A model generated the notes under the pieces. That model was not told where the DNA came from. It worked only from the letters and a program-made list of their open reading frames with translations, and ran no database searches. A stretch of 64,000 nucleotides of DNA from a virus: positions 1-64,000 of IMG/VR virus record IMGVR_UViG_3300025508_002497, one strand, 5' to 3'. Numbering within the stretch: the first letter of the stretch is position 1; each line of letters starts with the position of its first letter. Shown here piece by piece: positions 40,194 to 49,035 of the stretch. The translations under genes and the position numbers were made by a program.

Positions 40194-40695
40194 ACCGTTT
40201 CCAAATACGAAGCAACTCATCTTGTATCTCAGCCAACTGCATCTCTAGATGCTTTGGTTTTCTTGGTTTGTTGATCAGGGGCATCTTACATTCTTTAGGT
40301 TTTCGATTTCCCTTCTTTGAGTTACAAGGCGCACAAGCAGTTGTAAGATTTGTCCAAGAAGAATCACCACCTCTTGATCTAGGCATAACGTGATCAATTG
40401 TTAATGTCTTATTGTTTTTCGATTTCAAACCACAGTATTGGCAAGTCCAGTTATCTCTCTTGAAGATATTTCTTCTTGTGGGTAGATGTGATTGATGTGG
40501 TGTGAGAACATATCGAATCAGTACTAGTGCTGCGGGTAGTGGATATGTTCCCTTTGGTGTTTTAATCTTATAAGTCTTGGAAAAGGAATAAGGTTTTATT
40601 GCCTTTCCAGATTCTAAAAGTGCTACTGCTTTTTTCCAATCGATCACATTTAATACTTCCTCAGAAGCGTTCAAGAGCAAGACTTCTCGATCCAT
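40180..40695 (-). CDS. Free-standing HNH endonuclease
   Basis: 171 residues. The HNH core is complete: zinc pairs C85/C88 and C121/C124, catalytic DH at 101-102 and N116. The N-terminal 75 residues (LLLNASEEVLNVIDWKKAV) match a common bacterial and cyanobacterial HNH subtype. It sits between gp55 and an LSm-like gene, flanked by its own hairpins. Could be a homing endonuclease or a nicking enzyme in DNA metabolism; there is no adjacent intron. Confidence 0.9.
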   Translation of the reverse strand: MDREVLLLNASEEVLNVIDWKKAVALLESGKAIKPYSFSKTYKIKTPKGTYPLPAALVLIRYVLTPHQSHLPTRRNIFKRDNWTCQYCGLKSKNNKTLTIDHVMPRSRGGDSSWTNLTTACAPCNSKKGNRKPKECKMPLINKPRKPKHLEMQLAEIQDELLRIWKRWIPT

Positions 40696-40707
40696 GTGGT
40701 CTCCAAA

Positions 40708-41415
40708 TTAGTTAAGGTAATCGTCGATGTCCGAACTCCAGTCAGTTAATCTATTGCCAAAGTCTGGATGATTTTTATCATCCCCAGTGTATTCCTCTGT
40801 GATCTTTTCTGAGTTCATGTTCTCAAATAAGAACTCAGACATCTGATCAGGCTTAATGATACCCTGATCTAACATCTTCTTTAACATCTCAGGTGGAATC
40901 ATTAGAGTCATCACGATGAACTCTTGCATTTCATCCTCATCTAAATCATCCAGTCCATCTACACCATCAAGTTGATCTGCCAATTCGTCGTACATCTTTT
41001 TCATGGCATCGTCAACATTTTTGTTCACATCAAACAAATCACCCAAAGGATTCTTTAGTGGGGGTGAGTTTGGATTTTCTTCGTCATTGTAGTTGATTAC
41101 ATTTCTTTTCTTCTTGAGTTCTTCTTCCCTCTTCTTCTCTATAGTATAGAGTTTTTCTGTTTCCCCAGTGGGATTCAAAAAGGCAAGAATATTCTCCTGT
41201 TGAATTGTAATCTCATCACCATCAGCAAAAGCGGTCCAACTCTGAAGCATGGTAACGTCTTTCTTCATGCCGCTCATCGGATCGATTACTGATTGTGTTC
41301 TGAATAAGAAGGGTTTATGTAGAGTCAGTTTCTTTCGATCTGACTTTACAATCTTTGCTATCACATCATCTCCATTTTTCAATCGGATGATTCTGCTCGT
41401 AATCTCATCAGTCAT
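40708..41415 (-). CDS. LSm-like N-terminal domain protein
   Basis: 235 residues from the ATG at 41415, preferred because AAGGAG lies six bases upstream and abuts the alternative ATG at 41421. Residues 5-75 (RIIRLKNGDDVIAKIVKSD, LTLHKPFLF, then an AFADGDEITI strand) look like an Sm/LSm barrel, the fold of Hfq. The rest is acidic and helical, ending in DWSSDIDDYLN. Related proteins are common in marine T4-like phages with no known role. RNA binding is inference. Confidence 0.65.
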   Translation of the reverse strand: MTDEITSRIIRLKNGDDVIAKIVKSDRKKLTLHKPFLFRTQSVIDPMSGMKKDVTMLQSWTAFADGDEITIQQENILAFLNPTGETEKLYTIEKKREEELKKKRNVINYNDEENPNSPPLKNPLGDLFDVNKNVDDAMKKMYDELADQLDGVDGLDDLDEDEMQEFIVMTLMIPPEMLKKMLDQGIIKPDQMSEFLFENMNSEKITEEYTGDDKNHPDFGNRLTDWSSDIDDYLN

Positions 41416-41417
41416 AA

Positions 41418-42917
41418 TCATCTCCTTATATGAATTTTCGATATCTCATAATCAAACTTCTCACTAGTATATATTTTGATTCTTTCTCCAAGATGTCGGA
41501 AAGTATGATTTTCATATTTTCCTATGGTAAGATCATCTGAAAGATCAAACAACTTTACTTTCTGTTTCCTATCTGATTTTCGTAGTCCTCTGCCTATACT
41601 TTGAAGAACTCTTACAACAGATTTAGAAGGGCTAGCGAAAACAATGTTATCAATATTCCTAATATTAATGCCAGTAGAGCAGGTTCCGTAAGACGCAACC
41701 AAAACCGAGTTAGTTTTCCTATCAACGATCTTGCGAATCTCTTCCCGTTGTATGACATCTGTTGCTCCGTGTATGAGGAAAGTCTCTTTATCTCCTTGAC
41801 TAATCAATTCATACAACGGTTTCCCGTGCTTCTCCACATAGTTGAAGAGGACTAGAGTATTACCCTTTAACCTGTTGGTTAGTTCGGCAATAAACTGGTT
41901 TCTCTTCTCATGAGTAACAATCCATTCTATTTCATCCTGATATTTTTTTCTCTTCATAAACTCCTTCTCGTCCTTAGTATACTGCAATGAAATGCAGTTG
42001 ATTGATAAGGTTGAGAGAAGATTCTTATCCATTAAGTTCTTGGTTGTCGTAACCTGAAACACCCTACCAAAGAGTCCTTCAATTACGAGTTTGTGTGTCT
42101 GTGTTCCATCGAGTGTGCCTGTAGTTCCTATTCGATAGTAGCAGTCATCTAGATTCGACATTAACGTCGAGAGTGATTTGGCTTTAAATAAGTGGCATTC
42201 ATCTCCAAACACACAACCGAATTTTGAAAAATATTCTTTTGGCATTTGGTATAAACTCTGCCAAGTTGAGATGACAATTCTCTTATCTGTTTCTTTCGAC
42301 TGCCCACTGAACACTTGATGGCAGTTAGACATACAATCCCAGTCGTCGTTAGACGAATAGTCTTTGAAGTCCTCAAGCATCTGTGATACTAGACCTGTGG
42401 TTGGTACAATGATCAGTAACTTCTTCTCTGGGGGCAGCAGTTCCATATAGTAACGCATCAGTGTATAGATGATCAGCGACTTCCCAGACGCAGTAGGAGA
42501 GAGCAGGAGACATCTCTTGGTATTCAATGCGTGTTGAATAGCATTCACTTGATGTAAGTGTGGTTTAATTGCTTTATTATTTGCTACGATGGACAGGGAG
42601 TCAATAAAGTCCGTAACGTCGCTCTGAGAGAACTCTGAGGACGGTAGAGAGTCCTTCAGCGTTTCCTCTAACTGGATACTATATTTTCTATCCTTAGCGA
42701 ACTGAATTACATAATCCAGTAAGCCTCGGTATATAGTCTGCTTGTATAGGTTGAATAACTTGATAGTGCCGTCCCACTGCTTCTTTTTGTAAGCGGGACT
42801 GAACTCATGGTTTGGAACTTTGAACGTGAAGAAGTCGGATAACTCTTTTGCTATCCACCTCTCACAATCCAATTTCACATATACAGAATCTAAATGTAGA
42901 ACAGAAATATCACTCAT
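41418..42917 (-). CDS. uvsW: DNA helicase UvsW
   Basis: 499 residues. An SF2 helicase with Walker A SPTASGKS at 140-147, the DECH box near 238, an RIGTTGTL motif III and a C-terminal QSIGRGLRKSDR motif VI. UvsW unwinds R-loops and branched recombination intermediates and helps the switch from origin-dependent to recombination-dependent replication in T4. Follows uvsY by 16 bases. Confidence 0.95.
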   Translation of the reverse strand: MSDISVLHLDSVYVKLDCERWIAKELSDFFTFKVPNHEFSPAYKKKQWDGTIKLFNLYKQTIYRGLLDYVIQFAKDRKYSIQLEETLKDSLPSSEFSQSDVTDFIDSLSIVANNKAIKPHLHQVNAIQHALNTKRCLLLSPTASGKSLIIYTLMRYYMELLPPEKKLLIIVPTTGLVSQMLEDFKDYSSNDDWDCMSNCHQVFSGQSKETDKRIVISTWQSLYQMPKEYFSKFGCVFGDECHLFKAKSLSTLMSNLDDCYYRIGTTGTLDGTQTHKLVIEGLFGRVFQVTTTKNLMDKNLLSTLSINCISLQYTKDEKEFMKRKKYQDEIEWIVTHEKRNQFIAELTNRLKGNTLVLFNYVEKHGKPLYELISQGDKETFLIHGATDVIQREEIRKIVDRKTNSVLVASYGTCSTGINIRNIDNIVFASPSKSVVRVLQSIGRGLRKSDRKQKVKLFDLSDDLTIGKYENHTFRHLGERIKIYTSEKFDYEISKIHIRR

Positions 42918-42933
42918 ACACTATATGTATGAG

Positions 42934-43368
42934 TTATCCGCCGTTAGAAAATTTAGCCCAGTCGATTGCGGATCGAATATACCACTGTCGGTTGTTGATG
43001 ATCTTTACTACCCCTTCAAGATACTTGACCTTTTCTTCCTGTAGGGCAAGACGATGCGACTGAATGATCAGTTCACGATCTGATTCTATAAACTGATCGA
43101 TATCGGCACGCAGAACATTGAGAGGGAAAGGTTCCCACCCTCGCTCTTTCAGTTCGTCGTCACCCATTTTACCAGTGTAGTAAAGCCACTTATCCTTGCG
43201 GAGTGTCTTGTATTCTGCCTGCATCTTCTTATACAACAACGTCTCATCCGTGAATAGGATAAGATACTTGTTGTGGAGTTGGGGTGTTTTGATGGACTCG
43301 ATATCCAGTTCGGTTCGATCCATCTCTAGGTCTTTGTTGACCATCTCACGAATATCATTTAGGTTCAT
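42934..43368 (-). CDS. uvsY: Recombination mediator UvsY
   Basis: 144 residues, similar to the T4 length of 137. It begins MNLNDIREMVNKDLEMD, and has KYLILFTDETLLYKKMQAEYK and WLYYTGKM segments typical of UvsY. The protein loads the UvsX recombinase onto ssDNA coated by gp32. uvsX and gene 32 are not in this window. ATGA overlap with the preceding gene; the order before uvsW is the T4-like arrangement. Confidence 0.92.
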   Translation of the reverse strand: MNLNDIREMVNKDLEMDRTELDIESIKTPQLHNKYLILFTDETLLYKKMQAEYKTLRKDKWLYYTGKMGDDELKERGWEPFPLNVLRADIDQFIESDRELIIQSHRLALQEEKVKYLEGVVKIINNRQWYIRSAIDWAKFSNGG

Positions 43369-43856
43369 AGTTTAGTGATTTTCAATCCAGTAAATCTAAA
43401 TTCTGTACTTATGATTATAGGGTCTGGATCGGTGGTTGTCAAATCAAATCCGATTTCATCTAGCCTAACTGGGAAAATATCCTGATACTGAACTTCAATA
43501 TTGGGTCTACTCTTGTTGTCCATGACTATAAGAATGCCACTTGCTAGTGAATCTGCATCTCTGAGTGGAGGACTATCTTCTACGGGAACTTGACCTCTTA
43601 TCCAGTTGTATATTTCCATATAGTTAGCCATGTCTTCGTCAACGATGAACGAGAGATTCAATGAACCATATGTAATCCTTCCGCCTGTGTCATAGACAGG
43701 CTGAGCATATAGACTTTTAGTTTCTATATTATCAACATCTATCGATGGGATATTTGCTTGCTGAATATAGAAGTTTACATTTGGGATTCTCGGAATCTCA
43801 AACTTGAAGCCATTATTCTTCAGATAGTTTACTGAATCTGGTGCTTTACCTGACAT
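43365..43856 (-). CDS. gp19-like tail-tube-fold protein (position of gp3 in marine T4-like phages)
   Basis: 163 residues. The FEIPRIPNVNFYIQQANIPS start, a YDTGGRITYGSLNLSFIVDE middle and a beta-strand C-terminus resemble the tail-tube fold shared by gp19, gp54 and related tube or terminator proteins. In cyanomyoviruses I recall the gene between gp23 and uvsY being called gp3, the tail completion and sheath stabiliser protein. I give no symbol because the gp3 identity rests on position. It starts a new unit after the gp23 terminator. Confidence 0.65.
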   Translation of the reverse strand: MSGKAPDSVNYLKNNGFKFEIPRIPNVNFYIQQANIPSIDVDNIETKSLYAQPVYDTGGRITYGSLNLSFIVDEDMANYMEIYNWIRGQVPVEDSPPLRDADSLASGILIVMDNKSRPNIEVQYQDIFPVRLDEIGFDLTTTDPDPIIISTEFRFTGLKITKL

Positions 43857-43883
43857 AATATTCTCCCAATAAAGTATGTATAT

Positions 43884-43917
43884 AAAAAAACACAGCCCCC
43901 CGTGAGGGAGGCTGTGC
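43884..43917 (-). terminator. Strong intrinsic terminator after gp23
   Basis: On the minus strand AGCACAGCCTCCC pairs with GGGGGGCTGTG around a short TCAC-type loop and is followed by seven T (43884-43890). It lies 25 bases beyond the gp23 stop, insulating the very abundant capsid transcript from the recombination genes. Confidence 0.92.
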
Positions 43918-43940
43918 TTTATGCTACCTTTGAACTACAC

Positions 43941-45383
43941 TCAGAGTGCAGTGTTCTGACCGTGGAGATTAAGAATCTCGAAGATACGGTAGTACTGGTT
44001 GACACCAGTGGTCTCAATGTTGTTGGTACTTGCAGTTCCAACGAAGGGGTTGGTGACCATTCCGTAGCGGGTCTTGAACCCGATACGGGGCTGGAAGGTA
44101 TCCTCACCGACCGCACGGACCATCTGTAGTGGAACGTAGGGGCAGTAGAACATACCAGCATCGTAAGGCGAAGAACCTCTGTAACCGACACAGACGAAGT
44201 TACGAGTACCAGCGTAGGGATCGATGTAGACCTTCATCTTACCGTTAAGAACACCAGCGAAGGTGCTAGCAGTATCGTCAACGTTGAGGCTGACGTTTAG
44301 TGCTGGTGAGATGTTGAGGAATCCACCCATTGCGAGGGCTGAAGCAACGTCGGAAGAGACGATGCAGAAGTTACCCTTACCGCGTCGAGTTTCCTTAGCG
44401 ATTACGTTGGCTTCACGCTCTAACTGGAACATGAGACCACGGAAACGCTCTGCGGACCAACGACCATCAGCATCTCTGTTGATGTCGTAGATACCACCAG
44501 TGACACCCTGACGAACGTGGGGTGTGACTAGGACACCATCATTAGTGATACCAGCCTCTGTCTTGGTGCCAGAGAAGGTAAGGTCAGTCTGTAGAGCGCC
44601 GAGTTTAGCATTGTTGTAGATCTTACGAATGACTTCGCGGTTGATTTCAGCAAGGATTTCGGTGGAGAGGATGTTAGAGAGTTCAGTCTCTGCATCAAGT
44701 CCGTGAACAGCCTTGAGATCCTGTGCGAGTTCAGTGGTGTACTGAGCCTTGAGGGCACGGGTTCTTGCTTCAACAGCAACACGCTCGATGGTGAATCCCA
44801 TTTCGCGGAATGCTTGGTCGTTTCCTTCACCAAGACGCTCGGAGTTGGCGACAAGCATACCAGGCTTCTGGGCGGCACTATTAGCAGCATGTCCACTACC
44901 GAAGGGATCGGTGCTGATGGAGGCGGCTGAGGCGAAGTCACCACCAGTATGACCTGCACGGGTGTCGGCCTCTTGGAAGAGACCCTCTTCACCGAAGGTT
45001 GCATTACCACTGGAAATGTTAGCGTACTTGGTACGCATTGCGAAGATCAAGCCAGTGGGAGCAGACATGGGCTGCACACCACAAACGTCGTATGCCATTA
45101 GGTTGGGCATAGCACGACGAACGAGGCTGATGAGAACGGGATCAAAACCAGCGTAGTTGCTGGAGTTACCTGAAACAGCACCGCCACCGAGGTTACCACC
45201 AAGAGCGTTCATGGGGGTTTCGGTTAGGTTCTGCTCACGAAGAGCCTTCTCTTCGTTTTCGAGAAGGACAGCGGTGACCTTTCTCTTATAAGGATCTTGA
45301 ATTGGCTCAAGATCGCTATGTTCTAGAATGGGAGTCCACTTTTCTTCAAGTGAATCCATTGGTGTGATGTTATCGAAATCCAT
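43941..45383 (-). CDS. gp23: Major capsid protein gp23
   Basis: 480 residues. The T4-type capsid core is evident: YAGFDPVLISLVRRAMPNL, LIFAMRTKYA, RAEFRG-like insertions, then FVCVGYRGSSPYDAGMFYCPYVPL and FKTRYGMVTNPF. The N-terminal propeptide would be cut by gp21; an L-T-E site ending at E55 fits the (I/L)-x-E rule and leaves a mature start TPMNALGG (inference). Several other L-x-E sites precede it. Forms hexamers of the prohead. Confidence 0.97.
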   Translation of the reverse strand: MDFDNITPMDSLEEKWTPILEHSDLEPIQDPYKRKVTAVLLENEEKALREQNLTETPMNALGGNLGGGAVSGNSSNYAGFDPVLISLVRRAMPNLMAYDVCGVQPMSAPTGLIFAMRTKYANISSGNATFGEEGLFQEADTRAGHTGGDFASAASISTDPFGSGHAANSAAQKPGMLVANSERLGEGNDQAFREMGFTIERVAVEARTRALKAQYTTELAQDLKAVHGLDAETELSNILSTEILAEINREVIRKIYNNAKLGALQTDLTFSGTKTEAGITNDGVLVTPHVRQGVTGGIYDINRDADGRWSAERFRGLMFQLEREANVIAKETRRGKGNFCIVSSDVASALAMGGFLNISPALNVSLNVDDTASTFAGVLNGKMKVYIDPYAGTRNFVCVGYRGSSPYDAGMFYCPYVPLQMVRAVGEDTFQPRIGFKTRYGMVTNPFVGTASTNNIETTGVNQYYRIFEILNLHGQNTAL

Positions 45384-45413
45384 TTTGACTTCTCCTTTGT
45401 TAGTTTATTTGAT

Positions 45414-46376
45414 TCAGCGGGTTCTAGCGATTGCGTTTGCGTAACCTTCCATAATCGAGTTAGTCTCGGTTACGGTAGGTGTTCCTTCGTTGTTGTCGTC
45501 GGCAACAGTTTCTGTATCGACGGCATCATTGAAGTATGATTCCTTGACAATATTGAGTTTTTCAGCGTACTCATCGATGTCGGCATGTTCGATACCTTCT
45601 GCAAGGGTCTTGAATCTTTCGACTTCAGTGTCAACAAGACCTTCGCACATATCGTGGAACACGATCTCACGCTGGAACTCAAGAAGATTCTCGGATAGAT
45701 CCATAACTTTCTGGATCTCATCGTTGAGTCTGGTGACGAGTTCCTCGTTCTCTTCAGCGAGTTCGTCAACAAGGTCAACCTTGCTCTCGGGAACTTCGAT
45801 GTAGTGATCGTGGAATAACTGGTGGAGTCCATTCATGAATGACTCACTGACTTCGGTACGAATGCCCTGCTCAACAGAGAGTTCGTTCTCCTGTAGCCAA
45901 GTCTGGACTGCGTAATCGAGATACTCATCAATCTTGTTGGTGAGTTCTTCGGTAACTTCAGCAACTTCCTCGGCGAGAGCAACGTTATATGCCTCTTCGA
46001 GTTCAGCGACTTCGGCCGAGACCTTCTCAGCAATAGCAGCCTCGAAGATGGTGATTGCCTTTACCTTGAAATCTTCGGTAAGATCTTCACCATCAAAGAG
46101 AACGCTTAGATCCTCAGTGACGCCACCACCAGCCTGGTTTCCACCAGCGGGGAGGACTTCAGGAACCTTCTTCTCGGGTTTGGCCGCAGAGGGCTTAGCG
46201 TCGATGCTCTTCTTGTTCTTCTTTGCGTTGTTTGGACCCTCATCGGTGTGAACCTCATCACCCTTGCCGGTGGCGTCCTTGTTGTATGTTTCTGAGTCAA
46301 GAACTGGTTTCTCTTCGTCGATTGACTCGATCTTTTCGAGAATAGTTCTTGCTGTGTCTACGGGATTCTGGCTCAT
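45414..46376 (-). CDS. gp22: Prohead core scaffold gp22
   Basis: 320 residues, strongly acidic and helical, with many Glu-rich heptads (VAELEEAYNVALAEEVAEV) and many L-x-E and I-x-E sites that gp21 would cut. A C-terminal YANAIARTR ends the protein. gp22 forms the core on which gp23 assembles and is digested during maturation. A late promoter sits just upstream at 46412 and AAGGAG precedes the start. Confidence 0.93.
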   Translation of the reverse strand: MSQNPVDTARTILEKIESIDEEKPVLDSETYNKDATGKGDEVHTDEGPNNAKKNKKSIDAKPSAAKPEKKVPEVLPAGGNQAGGGVTEDLSVLFDGEDLTEDFKVKAITIFEAAIAEKVSAEVAELEEAYNVALAEEVAEVTEELTNKIDEYLDYAVQTWLQENELSVEQGIRTEVSESFMNGLHQLFHDHYIEVPESKVDLVDELAEENEELVTRLNDEIQKVMDLSENLLEFQREIVFHDMCEGLVDTEVERFKTLAEGIEHADIDEYAEKLNIVKESYFNDAVDTETVADDNNEGTPTVTETNSIMEGYANAIARTR

Positions 46377-46411
46377 GAAAGGGACTCCTTTTTATTCGTT
46401 GCTAGCGTCAT

Positions 46412-46419
46412 TATTTATA
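46412..46419 (-). promoter_or_regulatory. T4-type late promoter for gp22-gp23
   Basis: TATAAATA on the minus strand, overlapping the last codons of gene 21. Initiation about 10 bases on would give a leader of about 30 bases before the gp22 start at 46376. Sequence matches the gp55-recognised box exactly. Confidence 0.8.
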
Positions 46420-47077
46420 CTTTTCCAAGTTTTGACATGAAGGAAGCGTATACTTCCATCAGTTTAGTTTCTCTGTTTCTTTGTGTGGTATACGCATCTT
46501 CAATATCCTCTTGGAAAGACTGAATATCTCTCTCCTTGAGAAGACCGTTATCCCAGATCCACTCCTTACCTTCCATGATACCGTTGACAAAGGCATCAGG
46601 AGCAGAAGGATCTGCCACAATATCTACTGCGGAAAGCATGAAATCCTTTTGGACTTCGTTGATTCCGTTTCTCTCCTTGAGTGATCCCATACCTCTAGAG
46701 GATACACCAAGTTTGGCACCCTCATCCATAAGGTTCTTTACGATCTTACCCATAGGAGTTTCCATGATTTTTGCTTTACCTACAAGGTTATCGCCGTCTT
46801 CTTTGAGTTCTTTGATAATGTGTGATACACGATCAAGGTTTACGGTTGGACCTTGTGGGTGGTTGAGTTCACCGAACGCTCTGTTCTCATCAACATAAGT
46901 CTTGATATAACGCTTTGCTTCTCCGAAAAGAATGTTTCTTTCGTAGATGCGGTTGTTTCGATTAGGCTTGTTGGCTTGCATGAAGACACCTTCGATGAAG
47001 TAGTTCTTCTTGCCATCTTCTGTTGCTTCCGTGATAATACGGACATCATCAGTTGTAGTTTCGGTGATAAGTAGCAT
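46415..47077 (-). CDS. gp21: Prohead protease gp21
   Basis: 220 residues. FGELNHPQGPTVNLDRVSHI near 70 includes the probable catalytic His, and GVSSRGMGSL near 125 the catalytic Ser of the gp21 serine protease family. A NRIYERNIL segment and SAVDIVADPSAPDAFV near 150 are also typical. It cleaves prohead proteins after (I/L)-x-E before DNA packaging. Located in the order 68-21-22 of T4. Confidence 0.94.
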   Translation of the reverse strand: MLLITETTTDDVRIITEATEDGKKNYFIEGVFMQANKPNRNNRIYERNILFGEAKRYIKTYVDENRAFGELNHPQGPTVNLDRVSHIIKELKEDGDNLVGKAKIMETPMGKIVKNLMDEGAKLGVSSRGMGSLKERNGINEVQKDFMLSAVDIVADPSAPDAFVNGIMEGKEWIWDNGLLKERDIQSFQEDIEDAYTTQRNRETKLMEVYASFMSKLGKV

Positions 47078-47080
47078 GTG

Positions 47081-47245
47081 CTATTCCTCTTCTTGTGGTT
47101 TTTCGATTTCTTCTACCTCATCATGACTTGGGTATTGACTCTTAATACCATTTGCCATCTTGGCATATAGAATATCTTTGATATTTTTCTCTGCTTCGAC
47201 GTAATTTTTATCTAGTAAATTATTTATAATTTCAGCCGGTTTCAT
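47081..47245 (-). CDS. gp68: Prohead core protein gp68-like
   Basis: 54 residues from the ATG at 47245, with GAGG six bases upstream; an upstream frame reaching 47302 would overlap the previous gene by 71 bases. Begins MKPAEIINNLLDKNYVEAE and ends EEIEKPQEEE. Small helical protein at the T4 gene 68 position, affecting head length. It shares the MKPAE start with gp67. Overlaps the gp67 gene by 14 bases. Confidence 0.7.
   Translation of the reverse strand: MKPAEIINNLLDKNYVEAEKNIKDILYAKMANGIKSQYPSHDEVEEIEKPQEEE
47221..47228 (-). promoter_or_regulatory. T4-type late promoter upstream of gene 21
   Basis: Exact TATAAATA on the minus strand inside the first codons of gene 68, about 145 bases before the gp21 start. 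A promoter within an upstream gene is usual for T4 head genes, but chance occurrence in this AT-rich stretch cannot be ruled out. Confidence 0.55.
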
Positions 47246-47486
47246 TTGGATCCTCGCTTTCGCTGTCATCAACTTCAATATATTCTCGCTCTTCGTCCTC
47301 AATCTCTTCGATTTCGGGTTCTTCGACCTCTGGTTCTTGCTTGGTGACTAGATTTGCCACAACGTCTGGGGTGATTGCCCCTGTGGCATCTTGAACCTTC
47401 ATCTTGAAAGTATCACCAAATGTTTGCTGAAACTTTTCCATGTTGTCGTCAAGCATACTCTTTAATAGTTCTTCTGCTGGTTTCAT
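47232..47486 (-). CDS. gp67: Prohead core protein gp67-like
   Basis: 84 residues, starting MKPAEELLKSMLDDNMEKFQ, with a long acidic second half (EPEVEEPEIEEIEDEEREY). Size, acidity and position between gp20 and gp21 fit T4 gp67, a prohead core component processed to an internal peptide. Start overlaps the gp20 stop by 4 bases. Confidence 0.78.
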   Translation of the reverse strand: MKPAEELLKSMLDDNMEKFQQTFGDTFKMKVQDATGAITPDVVANLVTKQEPEVEEPEIEEIEDEEREYIEVDDSESEDPNETG

Positions 47487-49000
47487 AGTTCATCCTCTGT
47501 AGGGGGAGGTGGTTCCGCCGCCATTTCTTTAGCGATTTCTTCCATCTCCTTTTCACTTTGCTTTAAAATATTCTTTCGTACCCAGTTATCTGAGTAGAAT
47601 CTTCCGAGATATGGCTCTACGCTTTGAAGCATCTCAAGACGCTCTCGCATAATCTCTGCTTCTTTGAGTTCTGTAAAATAAGAGTCCTTCTGATAATCAA
47701 AGTAGATATCTTGAACAATCCTATTCCAGTCATCTTCTTTCATAATACCCTTGAGAAGACATTGAGTTCTCATCAACTGAATAAACAGATCCGAAAAACG
47801 TTGACGAAGACGATCGATAAACTTGAAGAAGTTCAGTTCGTCTCGGCTGATTTCAGAAGATCGTCCCATGTTGAAGCCGTTTTCTGCATCCATTCGGGAG
47901 GTAGGGACATGAAGGGCGCGATATACTTTCTTGAGGAAGTAATCAACATCTTCCATCTCACCGAGGTTCTGTCCACCATCAAGAGTGCTGATTTCAGTTC
48001 CTCTACCACCTTCTCGCCTTGGTAGCCAATAATCTTCAAGCATGTTCATATGCTTACGATCATCTTTGATCTCACCAGTGCTGGCATCATAGACCAACTT
48101 GTTCTGGTATCGATTCATGATGTCCTTGAGATACTGTTCTGCCTTCTGCTTGGGTAGGTTACCTACGTCAATATAGAAGATACGACGCTCTGGCGCACGG
48201 GAGATACGATAAACTACAGTGGCATCTTCTGTCTGTCGAAGCATGTTCAATGGACGGATTGCCTTCTGAAGATATCCAACAACTCGCTTGGTTCCTGAAT
48301 CAATAATACCAGAGTGAACATAACAGATAGAATCAGGAGCGATCTTCAATCCTGACTGTGATGTCTGGAAGGAGGACTGCTTGTCTAGGTTTGTATAAAG
48401 ATAAAACTCTTGAACGTTTTTAACAACGGCAACTTGAGTTCCATTCACACTCTCTTGTGCTTTCTGAACGTTACGAACTTTCTTAATTTTTGCTGGATCA
48501 ATAGCACGAAGTTCAATGATACCTTTATTCTTATTTGATTCATCTAGAATAATATGGTAATAGATCTTGCTATCGATGTACCATCTTCTAAAAATTTCAT
48601 ATGCTTTTTGATTAAACTTGAGTAGTCTAAGTATTCCCTCAAACTCATCCTTCATTTTATTTTTGATAGAAACTGGCATATCAACTTTATCTAAATCAAT
48701 AGAGACTATTGTTCTGTCTTGACCGTGAACAATAGCCTCTGTTGTAATATCATCGATCGCAAGATCGACTTCGGGATATAGTGCCATACTTCTGTAACGG
48801 GCGATCAGATCATTTTCTGATTTGAAACCACCCTGAAAGTCAACGTACTGACCAAAAACTCCACCACCATCTACGGTGAATGTTCCATCATATTCGTCTG
48901 GACCAACAAATGACGCTGCTTTTGAGTCAGCGCCATTTGTTGATTTTCCTGTTAGTTTTCCATTACGACCAATGGTAAAACCAAATAAATCAATTGCCAT
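47483..49000 (-). CDS. gp20: Portal protein gp20
   Basis: 505 residues, close to T4 gp20 (524). YRSMALYPEVDLAIDDITTEAI near 68, DLFIQLMRTQCLLKGI and the GRSSEISRDELNFFKFI segment near 370 are portal hallmarks. The dodecamer forms the head vertex through which DNA is packaged and starts head assembly. The acidic C-terminus (PPPPTEDEL) is typical. Confidence 0.96.
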   Translation of the reverse strand: MAIDLFGFTIGRNGKLTGKSTNGADSKAASFVGPDEYDGTFTVDGGGVFGQYVDFQGGFKSENDLIARYRSMALYPEVDLAIDDITTEAIVHGQDRTIVSIDLDKVDMPVSIKNKMKDEFEGILRLLKFNQKAYEIFRRWYIDSKIYYHIILDESNKNKGIIELRAIDPAKIKKVRNVQKAQESVNGTQVAVVKNVQEFYLYTNLDKQSSFQTSQSGLKIAPDSICYVHSGIIDSGTKRVVGYLQKAIRPLNMLRQTEDATVVYRISRAPERRIFYIDVGNLPKQKAEQYLKDIMNRYQNKLVYDASTGEIKDDRKHMNMLEDYWLPRREGGRGTEISTLDGGQNLGEMEDVDYFLKKVYRALHVPTSRMDAENGFNMGRSSEISRDELNFFKFIDRLRQRFSDLFIQLMRTQCLLKGIMKEDDWNRIVQDIYFDYQKDSYFTELKEAEIMRERLEMLQSVEPYLGRFYSDNWVRKNILKQSEKEMEEIAKEMAAEPPPPTEDEL

Positions 49001-49035
49001 CTAGATTCTCCGTTCAATAATAAATAAATCAAATA

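Noticed and set aside
40180-40695. HNH gene as part of a group I intron or intein
   Set aside because: It lies between complete genes with its own start and hairpins; neither neighbour is split.
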